Source: Mesorhizobium sp. AR07 (GTDB lineage: Bacteria; Pseudomonadota; Alphaproteobacteria; Rhizobiales; Rhizobiaceae). From it: 64,000 bases of DNA. The position numbers and the translations under genes are program-made. Shown one piece after another: positions 32,106 through 40,286 of this stretch. The stretch is from positions 1,860,001 to 1,924,000 of the forward strand of contig NZ_CP080525.1 in assembly GCF_024746815.1 (NCBI RefSeq). The letters are read 5' to 3'. The notes under the pieces were generated by a model, which was given only the letters and a program-made list of their open reading frames with translations, did no database searches and was not told where the DNA came from. Numbering within the stretch: the first letter of the stretch is position 1; every line of letters begins with the position of its first letter.

Positions 32106-32145
32106 GAGCGCCGACTTCCGGCGCCGGGCTTGCCCCATCAGCAGG

Positions 32146-32227
32146 GCCGCCAGATGCCCTCGGTCGCAGCGCGGCGGTCGGCGAGCGTGAACGACAGCCG
32201 CAGCGTGTTGCGCCCTGTGACATCGGC
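32146..32227 (-). pseudogene. Duplicated C-terminal tail of an aminotransferase gene
   Basis: On the minus strand this reads DVTGRNTLRLSFTLADRRAATEGI, matching the end of the intact aminotransferase at 33260-34468 (DGTGRNTLRLSFTLADRRAVSEGI). At DNA level it is a diverged direct repeat of 33276-33364 with one short gap. The two copies flank the PCMT-like gene. Confidence 0.75.
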
Positions 32228-32318
32228 GACCTTACCGAATTGTATGAACCGTCCGATTGTCAAACCATCGGATCAGGACGATGCTTTGCCGAGCCTGTCA
32301 GCCGCGCGGTACGCGGCC

Positions 32319-33239
32319 ATGAAAGATCGACAGATGCGCATTGAAATCAAGCCCAACGGCACGCGCTTGCGCATTGATCCGGCGCGCCGGCAATTCCTCC
32401 TTGGCGTTGCTGGAACACTGCTTGCCGGCCCCGCCATCGCCAATGTGCCGGTTGCCTATGATGCCAACGCCATGCCGCCTATGGACAGCCGCGCCGGCTT
32501 CATCGAGTGGATGAAGAAGAACCGGGGCGAGGATGCCGGCTTCCTCGGCCAGCGCTGGGACCGCTTCCAGGCCCTGCTCGCCCACAAGGACGTCTGGGAC
32601 AAGCGCGACATGCGGGCCTATCTGATGACGCCGCGCGAGGAGTTCGTCACCAAGGCCAATCTGAGCCGCGCCTATGAGTGGCACTATCTCGATATCGGCT
32701 ACGGCGTGACGATCACCGGCCCGCACAGCGTCGCGCGCATGACCAATTCGCTCGAAATCCGACGCGGTGACAAGGTGCTCGAGATCGGCACCGGCTCCGG
32801 CTACCAGTCCGCCTATCTGTCCAACCTCACCGACAAGGTGTTTTCGATCGAGATCATCAAGCCGCTGGCGGCAAGGACGCGCGCGCTCTACGACGGGCTG
32901 ATCGCCAAGGGCTATTCCGAATACAAGGCGATCCACACCCGCAACGCCGACGGCTATTATGGCTGGCAGGAAGAAGCGCCGTTCGACAAGATCATCGTCA
33001 CGTGCGGCATCGACCACATCCCGCCGCCGCTGCTGCAGCAGCTGAAACCGAACGGCATGATGGTCATTCCGGTCGGCCCGCCGGGTGCCCAGCATGTGCT
33101 GAAGGTCACCAAGCACCAGGAGGCCGACGGGACGTTCAATGTCGTGCGTGCCGACATCTACAATGGCGGCACGCTGTCCTTCGTGCCCTTCACCAAGCTT
33201 GAAGGCGGCGCCATCAAGGGCACTCACAACGGCCCTTGA
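32319..33239 (+). CDS. Exported protein-L-isoaspartate O-methyltransferase-like protein
   Basis: The product has 306 residues. Residues 22-45 (ARRQFLLGVAGTLLAGPAIA) form a twin-arginine-type signal. The domain has PCMT motifs: ITGPHSVARM, the SAM site VLEIGTGSGYQSAYL (about 153-167), GWQEEAPFDKIIVTCGIDHIPPPLLQQLKPNG and MVIPVG. PCMT enzymes methylate damaged isoaspartyl residues to allow repair; they are normally cytoplasmic and about 210 residues long. The additional 60-residue segment before the domain (FIEWMKKNRGEDAGFL...) and the signal are unusual. I chose the ATG at 32319; longer frames read through the aminotransferase remnant. Confidence 0.82.
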   Translation: MKDRQMRIEIKPNGTRLRIDPARRQFLLGVAGTLLAGPAIANVPVAYDANAMPPMDSRAGFIEWMKKNRGEDAGFLGQRWDRFQALLAHKDVWDKRDMRAYLMTPREEFVTKANLSRAYEWHYLDIGYGVTITGPHSVARMTNSLEIRRGDKVLEIGTGSGYQSAYLSNLTDKVFSIEIIKPLAARTRALYDGLIAKGYSEYKAIHTRNADGYYGWQEEAPFDKIIVTCGIDHIPPPLLQQLKPNGMMVIPVGPPGAQHVLKVTKHQEADGTFNVVRADIYNGGTLSFVPFTKLEGGAIKGTHNGP

Positions 33240-33259
33240 GCCCATCCGGAACCGCGGAT

Positions 33260-34468
33260 TTACCCCTTCAGGATGGCCGCCAGCCGTGGGATGCCCTCGC
33301 TCACCGCGCGCCGGTCGGCGAGCGTGAAGGAGAGCCGCAGCGTGTTGCGCCCTGTGCCGTCGGCAAAGAAGGCGCTGCCGGGCACGAAGGCGACGCGCGC
33401 TTCCTTCACCGAACGCGCCAGAAGTGCCGTGGCGTTCGCGCCTTCAGGCAGCGTCATCCAGACGAACATGCCGCCTTCCGGGCGGCTCCAGGTCACGCCC
33501 TCAGGCATGTTGGCTTCGAGCGCTGCGAGCAGGCCATCGCGGCGCTCGCGGTAGGCGCCGATGAGTTTTTCCACCTGGCCGTCGAACACGGCTTCGGCGA
33601 CGCGGTGCATCACCACCTGATTGATTGACGGGCTGTGCAAATCGGAGGCCTGCTTCATCAGCACCAGCTTCTCGACGACGTGGCGCGGCGCGCACACCCA
33701 GCCGACGCGCATGCCCGGCGACAGGATTTTCGAGAACGAACCGCAATAGAGTGTGCGCGCTCTGTCGATGCCGCCGGAACGGGCGCAGTCGAGCGCCAGG
33801 ATCGGCGGCACGCCCTCGCCGTCATAACGCAGCGCGCGATAGGCGGCGTCCTCGATGACGGCGATGTCGAGTTCGCCTGCAAGGTCGAGCACCGCCTCGC
33901 GTTGCTGGTGGTTCAGCGTGTTGCCGGTCGGGTTGGCGAAGTCCGGCACCAGATAGGCGAACTTGACCTTGCCGCCATTTGCCGCGGCCGCCGTGCGATA
34001 GGCATCGGGCGTCATGTTGCCGCCTTCCGGCCGCAGCCGGTCGTAGCGCGGTTCGTAGGCGTTGAACGCCTGCAGCGCGCCGAGATAGGTCGGCCATGTG
34101 ACCAGGGCGGTATCGCCCGGCGACAGGAACAGCTTGCCAAGATAGTCCAGCGCCTGCTGCGAGCCGGAGGTGATGAAGATGTTGGCCTCGTCGCAGGTGA
34201 CACCGAGCTTGCCCATCTGCCCGGCCAGCCAGCGCCGCAGCGGCAGATAACCTTCCGAGACCTGGTACTGCAGCGCCGCCCCCGCCTCGCCGCCGCCCAG
34301 CACATCGGCGTAGGCGTCACGGATGGCATCGGCCGGAAACAGCGCCGGGTCCGGAATGCCGCCGGCGAACGAGATGATGTCGGGCTGGTCGAGCAGCTTC
34401 AGCAGCTCGCGGATTTCGGACGCTTTCATGCGCGACGAGCGCGAAGCCAGCAGATTCATCAAGGTCAA
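33260..34468 (-). CDS. PLP-dependent aminotransferase, class I/II (2-aminoadipate/LysN type)
   Basis: The product has 402 residues of the fold-type I AAT family: ISFAGGIPDPALFP near the start, ITSGSQQALDY, PDFANPTGNTL, and GSFSKILSPGMRVGW with the PLP lysine. The FAGGxPDPxLFP opening is typical of 2-aminoadipate or broad-specificity (LysN, ARO8-like, MocR-related) aminotransferases. A perfect 12-bp inverted repeat 22 bases upstream is a probable operator. It has no operon partner on its strand. Substrate is inferred only to be an aliphatic or aromatic amino acid. Confidence 0.92.
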   Translation of the reverse strand: MTLMNLLASRSSRMKASEIRELLKLLDQPDIISFAGGIPDPALFPADAIRDAYADVLGGGEAGAALQYQVSEGYLPLRRWLAGQMGKLGVTCDEANIFITSGSQQALDYLGKLFLSPGDTALVTWPTYLGALQAFNAYEPRYDRLRPEGGNMTPDAYRTAAAANGGKVKFAYLVPDFANPTGNTLNHQQREAVLDLAGELDIAVIEDAAYRALRYDGEGVPPILALDCARSGGIDRARTLYCGSFSKILSPGMRVGWVCAPRHVVEKLVLMKQASDLHSPSINQVVMHRVAEAVFDGQVEKLIGAYRERRDGLLAALEANMPEGVTWSRPEGGMFVWMTLPEGANATALLARSVKEARVAFVPGSAFFADGTGRNTLRLSFTLADRRAVSEGIPRLAAILKG

Positions 34469-34490
34469 GGCACGCCTCCCGCGACAGTTT

Positions 34491-34521
34491 TGATATAGGT
34501 CAACCTGACTGACCTATATCA
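34491..34521. promoter_or_regulatory. Perfect palindromic operator upstream of the aminotransferase gene
   Basis: TGATATAGGTCA (34491-34502) and TGACCTATATCA (34510-34521) are perfect inverted 12-mers with a 7-base spacer, overlapping the expected promoter. The long, spaced dyad suits a dimeric regulator of GntR/MocR or Lrp type; no candidate gene is adjacent. Confidence 0.75.
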
Positions 34522-34601
34522 GCCCTTCCCGGCAAATTGAATAGAGCCTGAAAGCCTTCCGCTATACGCCAGACACCGCCGGTCCGGAACGGTGCCGGGC
34601 A

Positions 34602-35054
34602 TTACAAGGTTTTCTTGTAGCCGAGATGGTTGCCGGTGAAGCCGAGGCTCTCATAAAAGCGGTGCGCGTCCGCCCGCCCCTTGTCGGTGGTGATCTGGAC
34701 CCGGCCGCAGCCGCGCGCCCGGCATTGCGCGATCGCCCATTCGAACATCAGCCTGCCGATGCCGCCCGAGCGCCGATGGCTGGCGACGCGGACCGCCTCG
34801 ATCTGGCCACCCCAGGCGCCCTTGCGCGAGAGCCCGGCAAGGAAGGTGATCTGCAAGGTACCAATCACCTCGCCGCCATCCACGGCCACCGCCAGCAGTT
34901 GGTTCGGATCGGCATCGATGGCGTCGAAAGCATCGACATAACCCCGCGCCAGCGGCACCGAGGCATCCTCACGGCCAGCGCCAAGCGGATCGTCGGCCAG
35001 CATCGCGACGATATCAGGCAGGTCGGACGCTTGCGCTCGGCGGAAGGTGATCAT
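34602..35054 (-). CDS. GNAT-family N-acetyltransferase
   Basis: The product has 150 residues with the GNAT pattern: ITFRRAQASDLPDIVAMLADD, QLLAVAVDGGEVIGTLQITFL, and the acetyl-CoA loop region VRVASHRRSGGIGRLMFEWAIAQCRARGCGRVQITTDK with HRFYESLGF. It would transfer acetyl from acetyl-CoA to an amine; substrate unknown. The ATG at 35054 begins MITFRRA; a longer frame to 35096 lacks a ribosome-binding site. It is followed on the right by a P2 repeat. Confidence 0.9.
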   Translation of the reverse strand: MITFRRAQASDLPDIVAMLADDPLGAGREDASVPLARGYVDAFDAIDADPNQLLAVAVDGGEVIGTLQITFLAGLSRKGAWGGQIEAVRVASHRRSGGIGRLMFEWAIAQCRARGCGRVQITTDKGRADAHRFYESLGFTGNHLGYKKTL

Positions 35055-35115
35055 GGTTGCATGACTTACGGCGCGGCGCAGGTGGCGGCAAGGCACTTGA
35101 GTTGGCAGCGCAGGC

Positions 35116-35347
35116 GCCGCCCCTCATCTGCCTGCCGGCATCTTCTCCCCGTATAGTGACGGGGAGAAGGGCGCCGTGTCCGAAGATTTCGCCAATCGCC
35201 AGCGTTGCAGAAAAGAGCGCCGGCGTTGAAGCTGCCCCTTTCTCCCCGTCACTATACGGGGAGTTGAGGAGTGGTCCGCATAGCGGACGAAAAGCCAATT
35301 GCTTGGCTTTTCGAACGACGAACGTCCGGCAGGACAATGAGGGGCAG
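35116..35347. repeat. Palindromic repeat family P2, copy 1
   Basis: GCCGCCCCTCATCTGCCTGCCGGCA plus TTCTCCCCGTATAGTGACGGGGAGAAG is mirrored by CTTTCTCCCCGTCACTATACGGGGAG; then follow two small palindromes, GTCCGCATAGCGGAC and AAAAGCCAATTGCTTGGCTTTT, and the closing CCGGCAGGACAATGAGGGGC. Copies at 39397-39632 and 45172-45323. Confidence 0.88.
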
Positions 35348-35362
35348 CACGAACCTTGCAGG

Positions 35363-36091
35363 CTACACCCCGCCCTCATACGCCAGCTGCGCCTGCATCA
35401 GCGCCCGATCGAGCCTTTCGCCCTCCGCATAGCCAGACAGATTACTCGGCCGCTCGATACCGGGCAGCAGCCTTGGACACGGCTCGGCGGCGCCGACCAC
35501 CGTCCGCACCGGGATGACACCGGCCCAGACCGGATGCCCGTAATCCTCCTCGTCGTCGCCGACGCCCTTGGCGCGCACTTTTGCCGACGCCTCCTCGATG
35601 CGCATGCCGATCACCGTCGTCGCCTTGGCTTCCTGCGTCGAGATCGGCCGCAAGGTCGCGCTGCGGCCGGGATAGAAGCGGTCGACGACGCCGGCCAGCG
35701 CCTTCAGCTTCTCCTCAGGCTCATCGACGATCCGCGCCGTGCCGAAGCACATCGCCGAGCGGTAGTTGGCGGAATGGTTGAAGCCCGATCGCGCCAGCAC
35801 CAGCCCGTCAAGATGCGACACCGTGAGACACGCCGGCGTGCCGCCGCGCAGCTGGCGCAGCATGCGGCTGGCCGACGAGCCGTGCCAGTAGAGCATGTCG
35901 TCCTCGCGCCAGTGGATGGTCGGCGTGCAATAGGGCTGGCCGTCGAATGTATACGCGACATAGCACAGCAGCCCGGCATCCAGCACCGCGAACACCGCCG
36001 CGTGGTCATAGCTGCCGCGCTCGTGCAGGCGCTTCACCCGGTTGCGGCTGGTGGTCGGAAAGCTGGCGGCGACGTCGTTCACGGCTTGCAT
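35363..36091 (-). CDS. Pyridoxamine 5'-phosphate oxidase-like flavin-binding protein
   Basis: The product has 242 residues: RVKRLHERGSYDHAAVFAVLDAGLLCYVAYTFDGQPYCTPTIHWREDDMLYWHGSSASRMLR, then ACLTVSHLDGLVLARSGFNHSANYRSAMCFG. This is the split-barrel FMN-binding fold of the PNPOx/NimA-like (FMN-binding PF12900-type) group. It is divergent from a MocR-type regulator with only 29 bases between the starts, so the regulator probably controls it. Given MocR links to PLP biology, a role in vitamin B6 or flavin redox is plausible but unproven. Confidence 0.86.
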   Translation of the reverse strand: MQAVNDVAASFPTTSRNRVKRLHERGSYDHAAVFAVLDAGLLCYVAYTFDGQPYCTPTIHWREDDMLYWHGSSASRMLRQLRGGTPACLTVSHLDGLVLARSGFNHSANYRSAMCFGTARIVDEPEEKLKALAGVVDRFYPGRSATLRPISTQEAKATTVIGMRIEEASAKVRAKGVGDDEEDYGHPVWAGVIPVRTVVGAAEPCPRLLPGIERPSNLSGYAEGERLDRALMQAQLAYEGGV

Positions 36092-36120
36092 CCTTGTTGG
36101 TTGTCTGCCAACCATGCGCC

Positions 36121-37596
36121 ATGACATTGGTCGATAAAAGAACCAATCCTGCCAAGAAAACTCAGACCAATCAGCCGGATTGGTCCGAACTGATCCCGGT
36201 CCTGCCGGGCGACGGCCCGCGCAGCCGCGAGCTTTACGCGGCGCTGCGGCGGCTGATCGAGACCGGCGCGCTGGCCGCCGGGGCCAAGCTGCCGACCACC
36301 CGCGATCTGGCGCAGCGCTTCGGCCTGTCGCGTTCGGCGGCGGTCGCCTGTTTCGAAACGCTGATCTCGGAAGGCTTTGCCACAGCCAAAGTCGGCGCGC
36401 CCAATGTGCCGCATCTGCCGATGACGCTGGTCAAGGCGCGTCCACCCGAGATCGATGTCGCGGCGTCGCTGCCCTGCGGCCTAGGCGTGGCGGTGTCCGA
36501 TCCGCGCACGCTGAACCTGTTCCGCATCCTGTTGTCGCGCCACCTCGCCCGCCCCGGGCCTGAGCATTTCCGCTATGGCGACCCGCGCGGTGGGCTCGCC
36601 CTGCGCAGCGCGATTGCCAACTATCTGAGGACCGCGCGCGGCGTACGCTGCGATGCCGGCCAGATCGTGCTGACCTCCGGCACGCAGCAGGGACTCGATC
36701 TCCTGGTGCGCGCCACCATCCGGCCGGGTGACCCCGTGTGGCTGGAAAACCCCTGCTATCCCATGGCGCATGCCGTGCTGGCCGGCAGCGGCGCCAGGGT
36801 TTTCGGCGTGCCGGTCGACGAGGAAGGGCTCGATCCCGAGATCGGCGAAAGCCTGTGCCCTGGGGCGCGCGCGGCCTATGTCACGCCCTCGCATCAATAT
36901 CCGCTCGGCGTGACGATGACGATGCGCCGCCGCCTGGCGCTGCTCGACTGGGCACGGCGCAACGATGCCTGGATCATCGAGGACGATTATGACAGCGAGT
37001 TCCGCTATGCCGGGCCGCCGCTGACCTCGCTGCAAGGCATGGATGGTTCGGGCCGCGTCGCCTATCTCGGCACCTTCTCGAAAATCCTCTTCCCCGGCCT
37101 GCGCATCGGCTATGTCGTGGTGCCGGAAGCGCTGCTCGATGCCGTCATGGCGGTCAGGGCGCGCGCCGACCGCTTCCCCTCGACGTTGGCCGAAGGCGCG
37201 CTGACAGACCTGTTGAATGAGGGCCATTTCGCCGCGCATCTGAGACGCGTGCGCCGCCGCGTCCAGGCCGCGCGCGACGTGCTGGTCGCCGGCCTCAACG
37301 CCCATTGCGACGACGCTCTCGAGGTGACCGTGCCCGAACAGGGGCTGCACCTGATGGCGACGCTGAAGGGTGCCGGACCGGACACCGAAATCGTCGAGGC
37401 GGCGAAGGCCGCAGGCGTCGGTGCCCGCGCTCTGTCCTCGATGTTCATCGACGGTCCGGCACGCCACGGCCTGGTGCTGGGTTTTTCCGGTTTTCGGACG
37501 AGGCGCTTTTGGCCGCGACGGTCAGGCTGGGCAAGGCGATGCGGTAGCGCCGCCACCGCGTCACCACTTCACCAAGGCACGGTGCGGCCGAGATAG
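36121..37596 (+). CDS. MocR-family (GntR-HTH plus aminotransferase domain) regulator, frameshifted near its end
   Basis: A winged helix of the GntR type (RSRELYAALRRLIETGALAAGAKLPTTRDLAQRFGLSRSAAVACFETLISEGFA) is followed by a full aminotransferase-like domain with the PLP site GTFSKILFPGLRIGYVV. MocR regulators such as PdxR and GabR sense PLP or amino compounds. Near 37495 the natural ending (GFSGFxDEALLAATVRLGKAMR, stop at 37545-37547) is found in the neighbouring frame; the present frame runs on to 37596 with an Arg/Trp-rich tail. One missing base in the GGTTTTCGG run explains this. It is divergent from the PNPOx-like gene. Confidence 0.88.
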   Translation: MTLVDKRTNPAKKTQTNQPDWSELIPVLPGDGPRSRELYAALRRLIETGALAAGAKLPTTRDLAQRFGLSRSAAVACFETLISEGFATAKVGAPNVPHLPMTLVKARPPEIDVAASLPCGLGVAVSDPRTLNLFRILLSRHLARPGPEHFRYGDPRGGLALRSAIANYLRTARGVRCDAGQIVLTSGTQQGLDLLVRATIRPGDPVWLENPCYPMAHAVLAGSGARVFGVPVDEEGLDPEIGESLCPGARAAYVTPSHQYPLGVTMTMRRRLALLDWARRNDAWIIEDDYDSEFRYAGPPLTSLQGMDGSGRVAYLGTFSKILFPGLRIGYVVVPEALLDAVMAVRARADRFPSTLAEGALTDLLNEGHFAAHLRRVRRRVQAARDVLVAGLNAHCDDALEVTVPEQGLHLMATLKGAGPDTEIVEAAKAAGVGARALSSMFIDGPARHGLVLGFSGFRTRRFWPRRSGWARRCGSAATASPLHQGTVRPR

Positions 37597-38279
37597 TCGA
37601 CATAGTGCAAACCCGGGGTGCCCTGCTTCGAAAGCAGGACATTGACCAGGCTTGGGATGCTCTCTTCGATGCTGAGCCGCCCGTCCGGTCCGCCGAGCTC
37701 GGTGCGGACCCAGCCGGGGGCCATTGTCACCATGGCACGTGAGGGCCGGCGGGCCGCGAAGCTGCGCATGAACATGTTCGGGGCCGCCTTGCTGCCACGG
37801 TAGACCTCCCTTTGGCCGCTCTCATTGTTGGCGATGCTGCCTTGTCCGGATGACATCACACCAATCAGGCCCGTCGCGGGAACATATTGCTCCAGGCTCT
37901 CGATAACCCGCATCGGGCTCAGCGCATTCGTGACCATGACCCTTATGAACTCCTCGGTCGTCACATCCGCGATTGTTTCAGCCGGATTGTTCGTCACCCC
38001 GGCGTTGACGAACAGCATGTCGAACACCCGGCCCGACAGGCGGTCGCGCAACGCAGCGACCTGATCGGGCTCGCAGATGTCCAGTGTCTCGATTTCGACC
38101 CGGCCTTCGGACGCGTCGGCGAGATCGCGCAGTTTGGTCCGGCTTCCGCCGCCTCGCACCGTGCCGACGACGTTCCAGCCTTTCTTCACGAATTCGGCGG
38201 CGATCGCGAGGCCGAGACCGCGAGATGCGCCGATGAGAAGGATTGTGCCGGCGGGGGCACTCGAAACGCTTGTGGGCAT
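37569..38279 (-). CDS. Short-chain dehydrogenase/reductase
   Basis: The product has 236 residues. The cofactor loop is LIGASRGLGLAIA, with a basic RGGG after strand 2 that suggests NADP; NAGVTNN is present, and the active site is SSGQG...YRGSKAA (Tyr-x3-Lys). The C-terminal GRLSIEESIPSLV block is shared with the decayed fragment at 28223-28373. It is divergent from a LysR-type gene 128 bases away, its probable regulator. Substrate is unknown. GGTTGACCCATG has only a weak ribosome-binding site. Confidence 0.9.
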   Translation of the reverse strand: MPTSVSSAPAGTILLIGASRGLGLAIAAEFVKKGWNVVGTVRGGGSRTKLRDLADASEGRVEIETLDICEPDQVAALRDRLSGRVFDMLFVNAGVTNNPAETIADVTTEEFIRVMVTNALSPMRVIESLEQYVPATGLIGVMSSGQGSIANNESGQREVYRGSKAAPNMFMRSFAARRPSRAMVTMAPGWVRTELGGPDGRLSIEESIPSLVNVLLSKQGTPGLHYVDYLGRTVPW

Positions 38280-38407
38280 GGGTCAACCTCTTTCGTTGGT
38301 GACCACACATATGGGCGACCGGAAGCTAGGCGCCAGACGCGTCAAAATCAAAGTATGGTTGCACCCAACGCTATGTCAGGCAAAGCGGATGGAGTAGGCT
38401 TGGCTTG

Positions 38408-39334
38408 ATGAACGATGTGGACCTGAACCTTCTCGTGGCGCTGGATGTGCTGCTCGCCGAAGGCAGCGTGACGGGTGCGGCCCGCCGCCTCGGCTTGAGT
38501 TCCTCGGCCATGAGCCGGACCCTCACGCGGCTTCGGTTGGCAACAGGCGACCCTCTGCTCGTCAGGGCCGGGCGCGGGCTTGTGCCGACACCGCACGCCA
38601 CCGAGTTGCGCGAGCGCGTTCATGAGCTGACCCGGGATGTGCGAGCGGTTCTGCGGCCGCAAAACACGCAGTTGGGCGTGGCAGCACTCGAACAGACGTT
38701 CACCATCCGCGTCAGCGAAGCGTTCCTTGAATTCCTCGCCGGCCCCGTCGTAACCGCCGTGGCGCAGGCGGCACCACGCATCCGCCTGCGTTTCGTGGCC
38801 AAGCCCGACAAGGACGCGCGTCCGCTTCGCGAAGGTCTCATCGATCTGGAGATCGGCTTGCTTGGAACGTCGGCGCCCGAGATCCGCACCCAGCTCCTGT
38901 TTTATGACAAGCTCGTCGGCGTGGCCCGGATTGGACATCCGCTTCTGGCAGGCACGGTTACATCAGAACGATATGCGGCCTGCAACCATGTCGTGGCATC
39001 CAAGGAAGGCGACAGGATCGAGCCGATCGATGGCGCCTTGGAGAAGCTTGGCCTTGCACGAGCCATAATGGTTGTCGTGCCCGGCTACCCCGACGCCATG
39101 CGGATCGCGCGCCAATCGGATTTGGTCGCGGCCGTGCCGCGTTCGTGTCTTGGCAACACCATGGCAAGCGACCACGCCGCCACGGCAGGCCTCGAGAGCT
39201 TCGAGCTTCCCTTCCCCATGCCGGAGTTCAAGATATCGGCGATGTGGCATCCCCGCCTGGACGCCGACCCTGCCCATCGCTGGCTGCGCGACACCGTGAT
39301 GTCGGTTTGCCGGGCCGCGTATCCGCGGCGATGA
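38408..39334 (+). CDS. LysR-family transcriptional regulator
   Basis: The product has 308 residues. The N-terminal helix-turn-helix is DLNLLVALDVLLAEGSVTGAARRLGLSSSAMSRTLTRLRLATGDPLLVRAGRGLVPT, followed by a substrate-binding domain (FTIRVSEAFLEFLAGPVV ... GLIDLEIGLLG ... RIARQSDLVAAVPRSCL). The DVDLNLLxxLDxLLxExSVTxAA opening is typical of the NodD/PcpR-like branch. It is divergent from the SDR gene, the normal arrangement for a LysR regulator and its target. The inducer is unknown. The start is the second codon of TTGATGAACG. Confidence 0.93.
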   Translation: MNDVDLNLLVALDVLLAEGSVTGAARRLGLSSSAMSRTLTRLRLATGDPLLVRAGRGLVPTPHATELRERVHELTRDVRAVLRPQNTQLGVAALEQTFTIRVSEAFLEFLAGPVVTAVAQAAPRIRLRFVAKPDKDARPLREGLIDLEIGLLGTSAPEIRTQLLFYDKLVGVARIGHPLLAGTVTSERYAACNHVVASKEGDRIEPIDGALEKLGLARAIMVVVPGYPDAMRIARQSDLVAAVPRSCLGNTMASDHAATAGLESFELPFPMPEFKISAMWHPRLDADPAHRWLRDTVMSVCRAAYPRR

Positions 39335-39396
39335 GGGATGGCCCTGCCTGGTCAGGCTGGGCGGGGTTATAGCAGGTTGCAATGGACAAGCGTCGC

Positions 39397-39632
39397 GCCG
39401 CCCCTCATCCGCCTGCCGGCACCTTCTCCCCGTATAGTGACGGGGAGAAGGGAGATGGCCGCAACCTCGCCGCCCCTTTTTGCAACGATGGAGATTGGCG
39501 AAATCGCTGATGACAGCTTCTTTCTCCCCGTCACTATACGGGGAGTTGAGGAGTGGTCCGCGTAGCGGACGAAAAGCCAATTGCTTGGCTTTTCGAATGA
39601 CGAACGCCCGGCAGGGCAATGAGGGGCGGCGC
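39397..39632. repeat. Palindromic repeat family P2, copy 2
   Basis: It has the same order of blocks as copy 1 at 35116: GCCGCCCCTCATCCGCCTGCCGGCA, TCTCCCCGTATAGTGACGGGGAG, the mirrored CACTATACGGGGAG, GTCCGCGTAGCGGAC, the AAAAGCCAATTGCTTGG palindrome, and GGCAGGGCAATGAGGGGC. The middle spacer differs from copy 1. Confidence 0.88.
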
Positions 39633-39681
39633 GCACGTTTGAATTCAGTGACCAGGCGTTCGCACGCAACGCCCGCCAACC

Positions 39682-40170
39682 TCAATCCGCATCCGCCGGC
39701 GCGGCCTTGCCGCACTGCGCCAGCACCTTGCCAATTGCCCCGCTCGATCCCTTCAGCGGAAAGCTGATCTCACCGTATTTGGCGGCGCTGACGCTGACAT
39801 CGCCTTTCGAGCGGAACAGGTCCAGCAACGGATCGGTTTTGGTGAGATCGACCACGAAGTAGTTGTACATGGCTTCGAGCTGCAGCGTCTTCGTCACTGT
39901 CTTGCCGTCGGCCTTGAAATCGAACGCGCCGCTGAGGCCGGGCTCCAACTGCTGGCCGGTGGCGCCAAGGTCGTAGCTCAGCACCGGCGCATCGAAACAG
40001 GTCAGCATCAGATGCGCATCGCCTTTCGGCCCGCCGCAGACCGAAGCGGTCAGGACGCTGCCACCCTCGTCTTCCTCCATCTTGGCGCTCCAGCCGCTGC
40101 ACGACGCGGCAACCGCCGGCTGCGCGGCCTGCAACGCCGCCAAGACACCGGCGACAATGAGATATCGCAT
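39682..40170 (-). CDS. Periplasmic protein of unknown function
   Basis: The product has 162 residues with a signal peptide (MRYLIVAGVLAALQAAQPAVAA). The mature domain is beta-rich with four cysteines (SCSGWSAKM, ASVCGG, LTCFDAP, LAQCGK), enough for two disulfides. GAGGGGAGAAGTC precedes the ATG at 40170. I see no known domain. It is divergent from the DUF922 gene with 116 bases between. Confidence 0.75.
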   Translation of the reverse strand: MRYLIVAGVLAALQAAQPAVAASCSGWSAKMEEDEGGSVLTASVCGGPKGDAHLMLTCFDAPVLSYDLGATGQQLEPGLSGAFDFKADGKTVTKTLQLEAMYNYFVVDLTKTDPLLDLFRSKGDVSVSAAKYGEISFPLKGSSGAIGKVLAQCGKAAPADAD

Positions 40171-40286
40171 GACTTCTCCCCTCACACATTTGCCGCCGCA
40201 CCCGTCGGCATCCTATAGGAAAAGCCTTCCGGTGGCATTGCCCGTCGCGGCAATATCGTCCGGTCCTGATTTTTGCGGAGCGTGGT

